From the NCBI GenBank assembly GCA_965220835.1, contig OZ244842.1, positions 3,224,001 to 3,288,000 on the forward strand: a DNA stretch of 64,000 nt, read 5' to 3'. This document shows positions 51,923 to 59,587 of the stretch, one piece after another (position 1 is the stretch's first letter; every line of letters begins with the position of its first letter). The position numbers and the translations under genes are program-made. Under the pieces are notes generated by a model. That model saw only the letters and a list, made by a program, of their open reading frames with translations. It was not told the DNA's origin and made no database searches. The DNA is from Azophilus sp965220835 (GTDB lineage: Bacteria > Pseudomonadota > Gammaproteobacteria > Pseudomonadales > Azotimanducaceae).

Positions 51923-53881
51923 TTACAGCCCGTCCGGTCCGCAGCGATTGGCCAAGTAGTCCTCCAGGTTCTCGAATAGGTTCATGTGGTGCGTGGGCCA
52001 CCAAGGAAGGCTGTGCCAGAGGTCGGGGACTTCGTTGTATTCCACCGTGGCGCCGGCCCGCCGCAGTGCCCGATAAAATTTGCGAGACTGCTCCACAGGC
52101 ACCCGTTGATCCCGGTCGCCATGAAACAAGTAGATGGGAATGTTGGCTGACTGCACGTGATCCAAGGGCGACAACCCGGCGACGGTGGGGTTTTGGTACT
52201 CGCGGTTGAAGGGACTTACAAAGGTCACCTTGTCGAATGTCCTCAGTTCAGAAAGACCGGCTCCGGCAATGGCGCACTGAAAGGGCGAATTCGGACGCAC
52301 AGCCGCGGCCATTGCTGCGTAGCCGCCGTAGGAATAGCCGAAAATCGCAATGCGGTCCGCATGGGCGATGCCTTGCTTCGCCAACCAGGCGGCGCCGTCG
52401 TCCTTGTCGTCCTGCATCTTTTGGCCCCACTCGCGGTCACCAGCCCGCCACAGCTTTTGCCCGAAGCCCTGAGAGCCTCGATAATTGGGCTGCAGCACGG
52501 CATAGCCGCGGTTGGCTAGGAACTGCACCCAAGCATCCCAACCCCAGTAGTCCCGCGTCCAAGGTCCGCCGTGCGGCAGCACCACGGCGGGGTAGGGCGC
52601 TTCGCCATAGCGCGGCAGAGTAAGATAGGCGGGAATGGTCAATCCGTCCCGAGCGGCGTATTCCACGTAGCGCATGTCGCTCAGCTTGTTCGGATCCAGA
52701 TGTGGGTAGGCACGCCCCAAGGGCATCAGTTCCTTGCCATCGCTCAGGAGGTAGTAACTGCCAGCTTCACGGTCGCCGGTGGAGCGGATGACCTGTTGAC
52801 TCCAATCGTAGGAACTCGAGTCAATGGAATGAACTTGGCCGGCTGGCAGTGCGCCTTCCAGCATCTCATAACGGCGCTTCCATTGCGGATGCAGCCACTT
52901 GCGCCGTCTCTGATCGTCAGCATAAACGAAGCCGATGACCTCTCCATAGGAATCCGGCTGCTGGCTCTGCATGACATCAAACACTTCAAAACCCGGTTCA
53001 CCAAAAATCGGTTCACTGAGTTCTCGGGTTGCAACGTCGTATTTGCGCAACACGTGCTTATCCCGGCCCGTGTTGTCCGCCATGTAAATGGTGCGGCCGT
53101 CCCTATCTTGGGCGACCGGCGTGATGCCATCCCGTTCTTTGGCGTAAAGGCTATGGTGGTGCTCCCACTTGCCCGTTTCCGGGTGCCGGTATAAGTATCG
53201 GAAGTGCGGCCCGCGCTCCCCGCCGCCTTCAAACTCCGTTTTGGCAAAGACCTCGCCGCGGAAGTTGGTGACTTCACCGGTCCTCGGCGACCCTCGATAA
53301 ACGCGTTGGGTTCGGAAATTGGTCAGGTCAAGCTCATAGAGGTCGGTGACGAACTCCCTTGAGGTCACCGAGATCAACACCTTGTCCGGTTTCAGCGTCA
53401 GGCGGTTTTCGATGCCAAAACCGATGATCTCCTCCTTGTCGAGCAGCCGAACTTCACGCACCACCTCGTTGTCCGGCCCCAAGGCAAAGATGTAGATCCG
53501 ATTCCGAAACCAGCGGGTGGGCCTGCCGCCGGTTCGGAAGTCGAACTTCTGGCGGCCCACGACCGCCAGCACCTCGTTGCTGAGCCAGTCCACGGCGAGT
53601 GCCTTGGAGTCTTTGGGCGCGAAGCGGCCCGATGGCTCCGCGTCCAGCTCAGTTGTGTTCCACACCGTCACCTGCGCCGCCTCGTTGACGTTCTGCAGCG
53701 TCAAAGCCGCCAAGCGCTTGCCATCCGGGCTGACGTCAACGCTGGCAATGACCGGATCGTGCACCCAAGCTTGAATCGGGATCCAAACGTCCTCCCGAGT
53801 CGTGGCCAAGGCCGCCCCCGGTATCAACGCAAGCGCCACGGCAAGCCAAATGACGCCCTGCGCACGAATTCCTCTGGGCAC
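51923..53881 (-). CDS. Exported S9 prolyl oligopeptidase-family peptidase
   Basis: A 652-residue secreted serine peptidase. The signal peptide ends 'LIPGAALA'. The first 400 residues form a beta-propeller-like domain. The alpha/beta-hydrolase domain carries the nucleophile 'FGYSYGGYAAMAAA', the acid 'LFHGDRDQRVP' and the base histidine 'DLWHSLPWW'. It should cleave oligopeptides in the periplasm, as acylaminoacyl- or dipeptidyl-peptidase-type enzymes do. It starts with GTG three bases after the TonB receptor stop, with AAGGGG inside the receptor's 3' end, so the two are translationally coupled. The pair is a peptide uptake and cleavage unit. Confidence 0.94.
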   Translation of the reverse strand: MPRGIRAQGVIWLAVALALIPGAALATTREDVWIPIQAWVHDPVIASVDVSPDGKRLAALTLQNVNEAAQVTVWNTTELDAEPSGRFAPKDSKALAVDWLSNEVLAVVGRQKFDFRTGGRPTRWFRNRIYIFALGPDNEVVREVRLLDKEEIIGFGIENRLTLKPDKVLISVTSREFVTDLYELDLTNFRTQRVYRGSPRTGEVTNFRGEVFAKTEFEGGGERGPHFRYLYRHPETGKWEHHHSLYAKERDGITPVAQDRDGRTIYMADNTGRDKHVLRKYDVATRELSEPIFGEPGFEVFDVMQSQQPDSYGEVIGFVYADDQRRRKWLHPQWKRRYEMLEGALPAGQVHSIDSSSYDWSQQVIRSTGDREAGSYYLLSDGKELMPLGRAYPHLDPNKLSDMRYVEYAARDGLTIPAYLTLPRYGEAPYPAVVLPHGGPWTRDYWGWDAWVQFLANRGYAVLQPNYRGSQGFGQKLWRAGDREWGQKMQDDKDDGAAWLAKQGIAHADRIAIFGYSYGGYAAMAAAVRPNSPFQCAIAGAGLSELRTFDKVTFVSPFNREYQNPTVAGLSPLDHVQSANIPIYLFHGDRDQRVPVEQSRKFYRALRRAGATVEYNEVPDLWHSLPWWPTHHMNLFENLEDYLANRCGPDGL

Positions 53882-53884
53882 CGA

Positions 53885-56884
53885 TCAGAACCCCTTTGAT
53901 ATCTGCAGCACGAAGGTGCGGCCGAGCAGGTCGTAGCCGGCACCTGGTATGGTGTTGAAGATTCGGTTGGCGGAATTGGATCCTTGTCCGTCTGAGACGA
54001 TGGGCGGGTCGGAGTCAAACAGGTTGCGCACGCTGGCGATGATCTGCCAATCGTTGGGGCTGGTGTAGCGAGCCGAGAGGGTATGGTAGTCCTTGGACGG
54101 CGTTCTGCGAACGCGGTCCACGTTGGTCGTGCCGGGGTCGAATAGACGCTCCTCTCGGCTGTGGCCCACATAGCCGACGCTGTACAGAAAACGCCATTCG
54201 CGCCAGTCCACGTAGATGTCGAGTTCCGCCGACCACTCGGGCAAGCCCCAACGGCCAGCCAACTCGTATTCCTGCCCAAGCAACTCCAAGTATTGCGCCT
54301 TCAGGCGTGTGGCCGATAGGTCCACCGCCAGATCGAAGCGGGAGAACTCCCGCTCGTAGAGGATGTCTACATCGAAGCCCCTCGTGCGCTGCACGCCGAT
54401 GTTCAACAGGGAGGCGTCCACATCGGTCAGAAAGCCATCCGCGTCGCGCGGCGCGATGCGGTTGCAGAACGGGTTGCTGAGCCCGGTGGAGTTGAGGCAT
54501 TGAAACAGCACATAGCTAACCCCCGGGCTGGCGACCGTGTTCTCGAGTTCGATTTCGAAGAAGTTCAACGCCAAGGAAGCGCCCAGCCGTTCCGGCGAAA
54601 GGACCAAGCCCGCGGTCCAAGACTTCGAAGTCTCCGCTTGCAAATCTGGGTTGCCGCCGGTGATGGCGCGCACGCCGGGGCCGCCCTCGCTGCCGTGGTC
54701 CGGCGGCAAGCCGAGGCTGGCGCAGTTGTCGTAAATCGGGTCGCCAGGATTGTAGTCTTCACCGTATTGGACGCAGGGATCGACAAGGAAATTGCGGAAG
54801 CCGGTCTCATCGCCCAGATGTTGCTCAAACAGGTCCGGTGCGCGGAAAGACGTGCCGTAAGTGCCCCTGACCCGCAACAAGGGGTTGAACTGCCAACTGA
54901 GCTGCACCCGCTCCGTCCAATCGTCCCCGTAGGAGTTGTAGTCAGTGAAGCGGGTGGACAGATTAAGCAGAACCTCTTCGGCGAAGGGCGTGTTGGGTGG
55001 CAGCAAGGGCATCTCCATCTCAACGAAGAGTTCCCGCACCGTATCCTGGCCAGCCGTGATCAGGGCCGAGCTCGAACCCCAAATATTGTCGTTCTGAGAC
55101 TCCGGGTCCGGCTCGTCGTCGATCTCCTCGCGGCGGACCTCGCCGCCAACCACCAGACTCACCGCTTCGCCATCCCAGACCTCAAACAGCGTCCCCGTGA
55201 TGTAGCCGGAGGCTTGCCAACCTTTGTAGACGGTCTCGCCCCGGGTGCGCTTGGAAATGTAGGTGACGTAATCCGCCGGCAAGGTGCCTTCCAGCATGGC
55301 TTCGCCGGTGAAGAGGTTGGCGGCGACGCAGCCGGGGTAACGGTCCAACTGCCGGCACACCAAGTTGCCGTTCCCGTCCAGCGTGGCATCCAGCGACGCG
55401 ATGACGCGGTCCGTCAGCCAGTTTTCTTCCTCGTAACTTCCCTTGGAATAGCTGTAGCCCAGGTGACCGCTGTAGGCCCAGTTGCTCGAAAGCGAACCCT
55501 CGACCCCGCCGAACAGGTTGTATCTCCAAACGTCCACATCGGTGTCTGGATCTTGGAGGCCATAGCTCATCAGCACCGGCGTAGCGGGGCGGCTCACCCC
55601 GTAAGCGGCGGGCAGGGGGCCAAAGTCGCCAAAGGGATTGGTCGGATTGCTCGCCGGAATTTCTTCAAACAACTGACGGTAACCGCCATTGGCGCGGGTG
55701 TCTCGCTGGTTGTAGTAGAACTCTAGGAAGGCGTTGGCGTCGTTACCGAAAAGCGTCAGATCCTTATCCGCGTAGGCAGTGACCGAAAACCGGTCCGACT
55801 CCGAGACCATCTGTTGGATGCTCGGACTGCGCGTGTCCCGGTAAAATCTGCCTTGGTTGTCCAACGGGCCAGCGGGCTGCCGGGTGAACCAAGGAATGCC
55901 GAGCGTGCCGTTCAAAAGGGGGTCGAAGGACGGCAAGGTGGGATCAGCGCCCGGGCCAAGGTCGGGGTCGTAGCGCACCCAGCCGAAAGGCGAAACCACA
56001 AAGCCATAAACCGCGCCAAAGCAAAGCTCTTCGCCCGTGACCGGGTTGCGGTTGTCGATGGTGCCATCCCCATCCTGGTCCGTCAGCCGCGGGCGCCGAT
56101 TGCAGGCGGCCCAATCCCGCTGCGATTGGCGCAGCTCCCGCTGCTTGGAGTAGTCTGCGGCAACGTGGAACGACCAATCACTGCCAATGCGACCCCAGAC
56201 GGCGTCAATACTGTACTGCTCGCCACCGCCGTCACCGGGCAAGGCGCTTGCCACGTTCACCTGCAGGCCGTCTTGGCGGGTCTTGGTGATCACGTTGACC
56301 ACACCAGCCACCGCGTCGGCGCCATATACGGAAGAGGCACCGTCCTTGACGATTTCAATGCGGGAAACGATGGACGAGGGGATAGCAGTGAGGTCCACCG
56401 AATTGGTCGAGCCCCGTACGCCGGAGGAGCCCCATCGCTTGCCGTTCACCAAGATCAGCGTGCGTTGGGCGCCCAAGCCGCGCAGCGAGAGCGTGTTCGC
56501 GCCAGGGCCGCCGTCGGTCACGAACCCGGAAAAGGAATCGTCGATTTGCTGCCCGGAGGCGATGGTGGAAGACTGCAGGATGTCCGCCGTGTCAAGCAAC
56601 CCCGCCAAGGCCGAACGCTCGCTGGTGATGATCTGCACGGGCGATGTGCTGTTGAAGGTGTCGCGCCGAATGCGAGACCCCGTGACCACGATCTCCTCCA
56701 ATGGCTGGGCCTCGCCCGCCGATTCCTCCGTGGCCTCCTCCGGCAAGTCCTGCTCCTCAATCGAGGCGGAGTCAGTCACTTGGCTGGGTTCATTCTGTTG
56801 AGCCTGCTGTTGGGCATGCGCGGCCTGCGCGCCAAGCACGCCCAATGCCAGCAGAAGTGAGACACAAGTTAATTGACGATTCAC
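53885..56884 (-). CDS. TonB-dependent outer-membrane receptor
   Basis: A receptor of 999 residues with signal peptide ending 'QAAHAQ', a Q/E-rich linker, TonB box 'LEEIVVTGSRIRRD', plug segments 'RTLILVNGKRWGSSG' and 'IEIVKDGASSVYGADAVAGV', and a barrel ending 'GRTFVLQISKGF' with C-terminal phenylalanine. The GTG at 56884 is preferred because GGAGG lies upstream at normal distance; the ATG at 56899 overlaps that site. Several cysteine pairs in the barrel ('CNRRP', 'ELCFG', 'CRQLDRYPGC') suggest extracellular-loop disulfides. It is the first gene of a two-gene operon with the S9 peptidase and probably imports peptides. Confidence 0.94.
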   Translation of the reverse strand: MNRQLTCVSLLLALGVLGAQAAHAQQQAQQNEPSQVTDSASIEEQDLPEEATEESAGEAQPLEEIVVTGSRIRRDTFNSTSPVQIITSERSALAGLLDTADILQSSTIASGQQIDDSFSGFVTDGGPGANTLSLRGLGAQRTLILVNGKRWGSSGVRGSTNSVDLTAIPSSIVSRIEIVKDGASSVYGADAVAGVVNVITKTRQDGLQVNVASALPGDGGGEQYSIDAVWGRIGSDWSFHVAADYSKQRELRQSQRDWAACNRRPRLTDQDGDGTIDNRNPVTGEELCFGAVYGFVVSPFGWVRYDPDLGPGADPTLPSFDPLLNGTLGIPWFTRQPAGPLDNQGRFYRDTRSPSIQQMVSESDRFSVTAYADKDLTLFGNDANAFLEFYYNQRDTRANGGYRQLFEEIPASNPTNPFGDFGPLPAAYGVSRPATPVLMSYGLQDPDTDVDVWRYNLFGGVEGSLSSNWAYSGHLGYSYSKGSYEEENWLTDRVIASLDATLDGNGNLVCRQLDRYPGCVAANLFTGEAMLEGTLPADYVTYISKRTRGETVYKGWQASGYITGTLFEVWDGEAVSLVVGGEVRREEIDDEPDPESQNDNIWGSSSALITAGQDTVRELFVEMEMPLLPPNTPFAEEVLLNLSTRFTDYNSYGDDWTERVQLSWQFNPLLRVRGTYGTSFRAPDLFEQHLGDETGFRNFLVDPCVQYGEDYNPGDPIYDNCASLGLPPDHGSEGGPGVRAITGGNPDLQAETSKSWTAGLVLSPERLGASLALNFFEIELENTVASPGVSYVLFQCLNSTGLSNPFCNRIAPRDADGFLTDVDASLLNIGVQRTRGFDVDILYEREFSRFDLAVDLSATRLKAQYLELLGQEYELAGRWGLPEWSAELDIYVDWREWRFLYSVGYVGHSREERLFDPGTTNVDRVRRTPSKDYHTLSARYTSPNDWQIIASVRNLFDSDPPIVSDGQGSNSANRIFNTIPGAGYDLLGRTFVLQISKGF

Positions 56885-56925
56885 AGATGGCACCTCCATG
56901 CAACGAAGCGAGACAGCCCGAGAAA

Positions 56926-56940
56926 CCCGTCACTGACGGG
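56926..56940 (-). terminator. Small hairpin after tsaD
   Basis: A 6-bp stem (CCCGTC / GACGGG) with a 3-base loop lies 18 bases beyond the tsaD stop and is followed by TTTCTC on the minus strand. It may separate tsaD from the TonB receptor operon, but the T-run is short. Confidence 0.4.
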
Positions 56941-56957
56941 CTACGGCCCGAACAAAA

Positions 56958-57986
56958 CTACTGAACGCCGCTGGGCCCAACAGGGGACGCCAGCTCCGTC
57001 ATCGGCCAACGAGGCTGCGTGACGATGCTGAGCGGCGTTCTTTCGCCAGCATTTAGACGCTGGCAACCTGCGTAGGCGATCATAGCACCATTGTCCGTGC
57101 AAAGCGCGGGCTCGGCATAGTGCACCTTGGCATCCAGCTGCGCATCGAGCCGCTGGCGCAGGCGCCGGTTGGCGCTGACGCCGCCGGCCATGACCAAGTG
57201 TTGGCATCCGCAGGCCGCCAACGCCCGTCGGCATTTGATCAGCAGGGTGTCCACTGCCGCCTCCTCGAAGGCCCGGGCGATGTCGGCCCGGTCTTGGTCG
57301 GTAAGGGGCTCATGCGCGCTCACGGTGTTCAAGGCATAAGTCTTTAGGCCGCTGAAACTGAAGTCCAAGCCGGGGCGGTCGGTCATTGGGCGGGGGAAAC
57401 GGAAGCGCGCAGCATCCCCGCCCTCGGCGCAGGCGGCCACCGCCGGGCCGCCGGGATAGCCAAGGCCGAGCATTTTGCCCACTTTGTCGAAGGCCTCGCC
57501 CACGGCGTCGTCCAAGGATTCGCCAAGCATCTCATAGGCCCCGATGCCGGCCACCTTCACCAGTTGGGTGTGGCCTCCGGACACCAGCAAGGCGACGAAC
57601 GGCAAAGGTGGCTGGTCGGCCCCCATCAGCGGTGCCAGCAGATGCGCCTCCATGTGGTGCACGCCAATGGCGGGCTTACCCAAGCTCCAAGCCAAAGAGC
57701 GGCCAAAGGCGGCCCCCACCAGCAGCGCGCCCATGAGCCCAGGGCCTGCGGCGTAGGCCACGCCATCGACATCGGACAGTTGAACGCCGGCTTGGCGGAG
57801 CGCCTCCTGAACCAAGGGCGTGATCTTGCGCACATGGTCCCTTGAGGCCAGTTCCGGGACCACCCCGCCGTAGGCGGCGTGCAGGTCCGCTTGGCTGTGC
57901 AGCAGGTTGGCGAGCAGGCCTTCGCGGGTATCGCACAGGGCGACACCGGTTTCGTCACAGGAGGTTTCGATGCCAAGCACAAGCAT
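56958..57986 (-). CDS. tsaD: tRNA N6-adenosine threonylcarbamoyltransferase
   Basis: TsaD (342 residues, E. coli 337) transfers the threonylcarbamoyl group to A37 of ANN-decoding tRNAs, together with TsaB and TsaE. Family signatures are 'LGIETSCDETGVAL' at the N-terminus, the metal motif 'HHMEAH', 'VSGGHTQLV', 'DFSFSGLKTYA' and 'VMAGGVSANRRLR'. ATG 57986 gives the exact family start, although the frame is open to 58250. It is divergent from rpsU, the common arrangement in Gammaproteobacteria. Confidence 0.97.
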   Translation of the reverse strand: MLVLGIETSCDETGVALCDTREGLLANLLHSQADLHAAYGGVVPELASRDHVRKITPLVQEALRQAGVQLSDVDGVAYAAGPGLMGALLVGAAFGRSLAWSLGKPAIGVHHMEAHLLAPLMGADQPPLPFVALLVSGGHTQLVKVAGIGAYEMLGESLDDAVGEAFDKVGKMLGLGYPGGPAVAACAEGGDAARFRFPRPMTDRPGLDFSFSGLKTYALNTVSAHEPLTDQDRADIARAFEEAAVDTLLIKCRRALAACGCQHLVMAGGVSANRRLRQRLDAQLDAKVHYAEPALCTDNGAMIAYAGCQRLNAGERTPLSIVTQPRWPMTELASPVGPSGVQ

Positions 57987-58103
57987 GGGAGCATTTGGTG
58001 GGTTCAGAACCAAATGGGATTCTCCCACATCCAGACCCAGCAGGCGCGGAGTTTCGCGCCAGTGAAACCACAGCCCTTTCTCGGCCCGGGGTCGAGATTC
58101 GCA

Positions 58104-58133
58104 TTGTGTGTGTTCGCCCTTTTCCCGTACAAT
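58104..58133 (+). promoter_or_regulatory. Sigma-70 promoter for rpsU
   Basis: TTGTGT (58104-58109) and TACAAT (58128-58133) are spaced by 18 bases and lie 35 bases upstream of the rpsU ATG. The -10 box is one base from consensus. This is the most convincing promoter in the window. Confidence 0.6.
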
Positions 58134-58167
58134 CGCGGCCCTTTTTCGCCGAACAGGCCAAAACGAC

Positions 58168-58383
58168 ATGCCCCATGTCCGAATCCGGGAGAACGAACCC
58201 TTCGATGTCGCCTTGCGGCGCTTCAAGCGCTCGTGCGAAAAGGCCGGCATCCTCTCCGAGGTGCGCCGCCGGGAGTTTTACGAAAAGCCAACCTCCATGC
58301 GCAAGCGCAAGGCGGCGGCAGCCGTGAAGCGCCACCTGAAGAAGCTGCAGCGCGAGGCCCGGCGGTTCGAGAAGACCCACTAA
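58168..58383 (+). CDS. rpsU: 30S ribosomal protein S21
   Basis: S21 has 71 residues as in E. coli. The sequence begins 'MPHVRIRENEPFDVALRRFK' and contains 'RSCEKAGILSEVRRREFYEK' and a strongly basic C-terminus, all family hallmarks. It binds the 30S subunit near the 3' end of 16S rRNA and helps initiation. It is divergent from tsaD and followed by yqeY; the usual dnaG and rpoD genes are not next to it. Confidence 0.97.
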   Translation: MPHVRIRENEPFDVALRRFKRSCEKAGILSEVRRREFYEKPTSMRKRKAAAAVKRHLKKLQREARRFEKTH

Positions 58384-58414
58384 CCCCATCCGAAGACTTA
58401 GCCCTTCTACAAAA

Positions 58415-58438
58415 GGGGTTTCGCACCAGCGAAACCCC
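58415..58438 (+). terminator. Hairpin between rpsU and yqeY
   Basis: A perfect 10-bp stem (GGGGTTTCGC / GCGAAACCCC) with loop ACCA lies 31 bases after the rpsU stop. No T-run follows, so it may attenuate rather than fully stop transcription into yqeY. Confidence 0.55.
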
Positions 58439-58499
58439 GACGCGAACCAACCCGCACCGAAGGTGCGCGTTCGCACGGGCACAGACCTCCGAGAATTCC

Positions 58500-58949
58500 A
58501 TGAGCGACCTCAAGGACCGCATTCAAACGGCCACCCGAACAGCCATGAAGGCCCGGGACAAGCGGCTTGTGGCGGCGCTGCGTCTAGTGAACGCCGAGCT
58601 CAAGCGGGTGGAGGTGGATGAGCGCAAGGCGCTGACGGATGCCGACGTGATCACAGTGCTGTCGCGCATGGTCAAGCAGCGCAACGACAGCCACTCCCAG
58701 TACGAGGCCGCTGGGCGCACCGATCTGGCCGAACAGGAAGCCTTTGAACTAGACGTGCTCGACTCGTTTATGCCCGCACCCCTCAGCGAAGCGGAGGTGG
58801 ACAAGTTGGTCAACGCTGCCATCGCCGCCACTGGCGCGGCCGGCATGCGGGACATGGGCAAGGTCATGGGGCAGTTGAAAGGCGAGTTGGCCGGCCGAGC
58901 GGACATGGGCACCGTCAGCACCAAGGTGAAAGCCAAGCTCAGCGGTTGA
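58500..58949 (+). CDS. yqeY: GatB/YqeY domain protein
   Basis: A 149-residue YqeY protein: 'LKDRIQTATRTAMKARDK', 'ALRLVNAELKRVEVDER' and 'LDVLDSFMPAPLSEAEV' with a C-terminal helical domain like that of GatB. YqeY proteins are thought to interact with tRNA, but their function is not established. ATG 58500 gives the usual length; the frame is open far upstream through rpsU. In many Gammaproteobacteria it follows rpsU and precedes dnaG; here the strand changes after it. Confidence 0.93.
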   Translation: MSDLKDRIQTATRTAMKARDKRLVAALRLVNAELKRVEVDERKALTDADVITVLSRMVKQRNDSHSQYEAAGRTDLAEQEAFELDVLDSFMPAPLSEAEVDKLVNAAIAATGAAGMRDMGKVMGQLKGELAGRADMGTVSTKVKAKLSG

Positions 58950-59047
58950 CCGGCGCCACTGGGTAGGGCAGCGCTGGCGCAAACCCAACCTGCCTTGAAC
59001 ACACCGCGGACGAAGGGGAGTTCTACCCCAAGTCCGCAGTTTCGGCC

Positions 59048-59383
59048 TTAGCAGCCCTTTTCGGCTTTCAGGGCCATCAGATCCGCCTCACGGGCGGTGG
59101 CGGTCTCCTCTGCCGCGTTTTTTTCCATCGCGTTGCCGACACCAAAGTCCGCTAGGAAAGCCCCCACTGAGGCAGCATTGATTTCGGAGCCTTCCTCAAT
59201 CTGCTTGCGGAATTCGGCCACTTTGGCCATTTCGATTTCAATGTCTTCGCATGTGTAAGTTTGCTTTTCCACCTCCGAAACCGCTTGCATCCGGCCATAT
59301 CTTTTCGTTGCACAACCGCCGGCCACTAAGGCAAAAGTCAATACAGCAGTTATTCCGGCTAACGCTACCTGTTTGGAACTCAT
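59048..59383 (-). CDS. Small hypothetical lipoprotein
   Basis: A 111-residue lipoprotein. The signal peptide ends in the lipobox 'LVAGGC', with A-T-K after the cysteine, so outer-membrane sorting is expected. The mature part is mostly helical and charged ('CEDIEIEMAKVAEFRKQIEE', 'EETATAREADLMALK') and ends in cysteine. Two further cysteines may pair. ATG 59383 is supported by the lipobox distance and GGAGG upstream. No family recognised. Confidence 0.72.
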   Translation of the reverse strand: MSSKQVALAGITAVLTFALVAGGCATKRYGRMQAVSEVEKQTYTCEDIEIEMAKVAEFRKQIEEGSEINAASVGAFLADFGVGNAMEKNAAEETATAREADLMALKAEKGC

Positions 59384-59508
59384 GGGCGTCTTACCCCTCC
59401 GTCTTGTTTTTGGTAAATGAGTCGATTGGATGCCAATTCGGCGCATCCCTGTGGCCCTGAGTCTTGCGGGCTGAGCGAGATTCTACCAATACCGTCCTAT
59501 CGCTGAAC

Positions 59509-59583
59509 ATGGCCCCGCCAACGTCTTGGTTCATCCTGCTCGCCATCCTCTCGCTCCTGATGGCCGGAGTGCTTGCAGCCTAG
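59509..59583 (+). CDS. Possible 24-residue hydrophobic peptide
   Basis: ATG 59509 to TAG 59583 encodes 'MAPPTSWFILLAILSLLMAG' plus four residues, a single transmembrane helix. It ends four bases before the stop of convergent polA. No strong ribosome binding site is visible. It could be a small membrane protein or a chance frame. Confidence 0.25.
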   Translation: MAPPTSWFILLAILSLLMAGVLAA

Positions 59584-59587
59584 CGGC

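Noticed and set aside
54500..56860. Long plus-strand ORFs (408 and 348 codons) opposite the third TonB receptor
   Set aside because: Antisense shadows; the receptor frame contains signal peptide, TonB box, plug and C-terminal phenylalanine.
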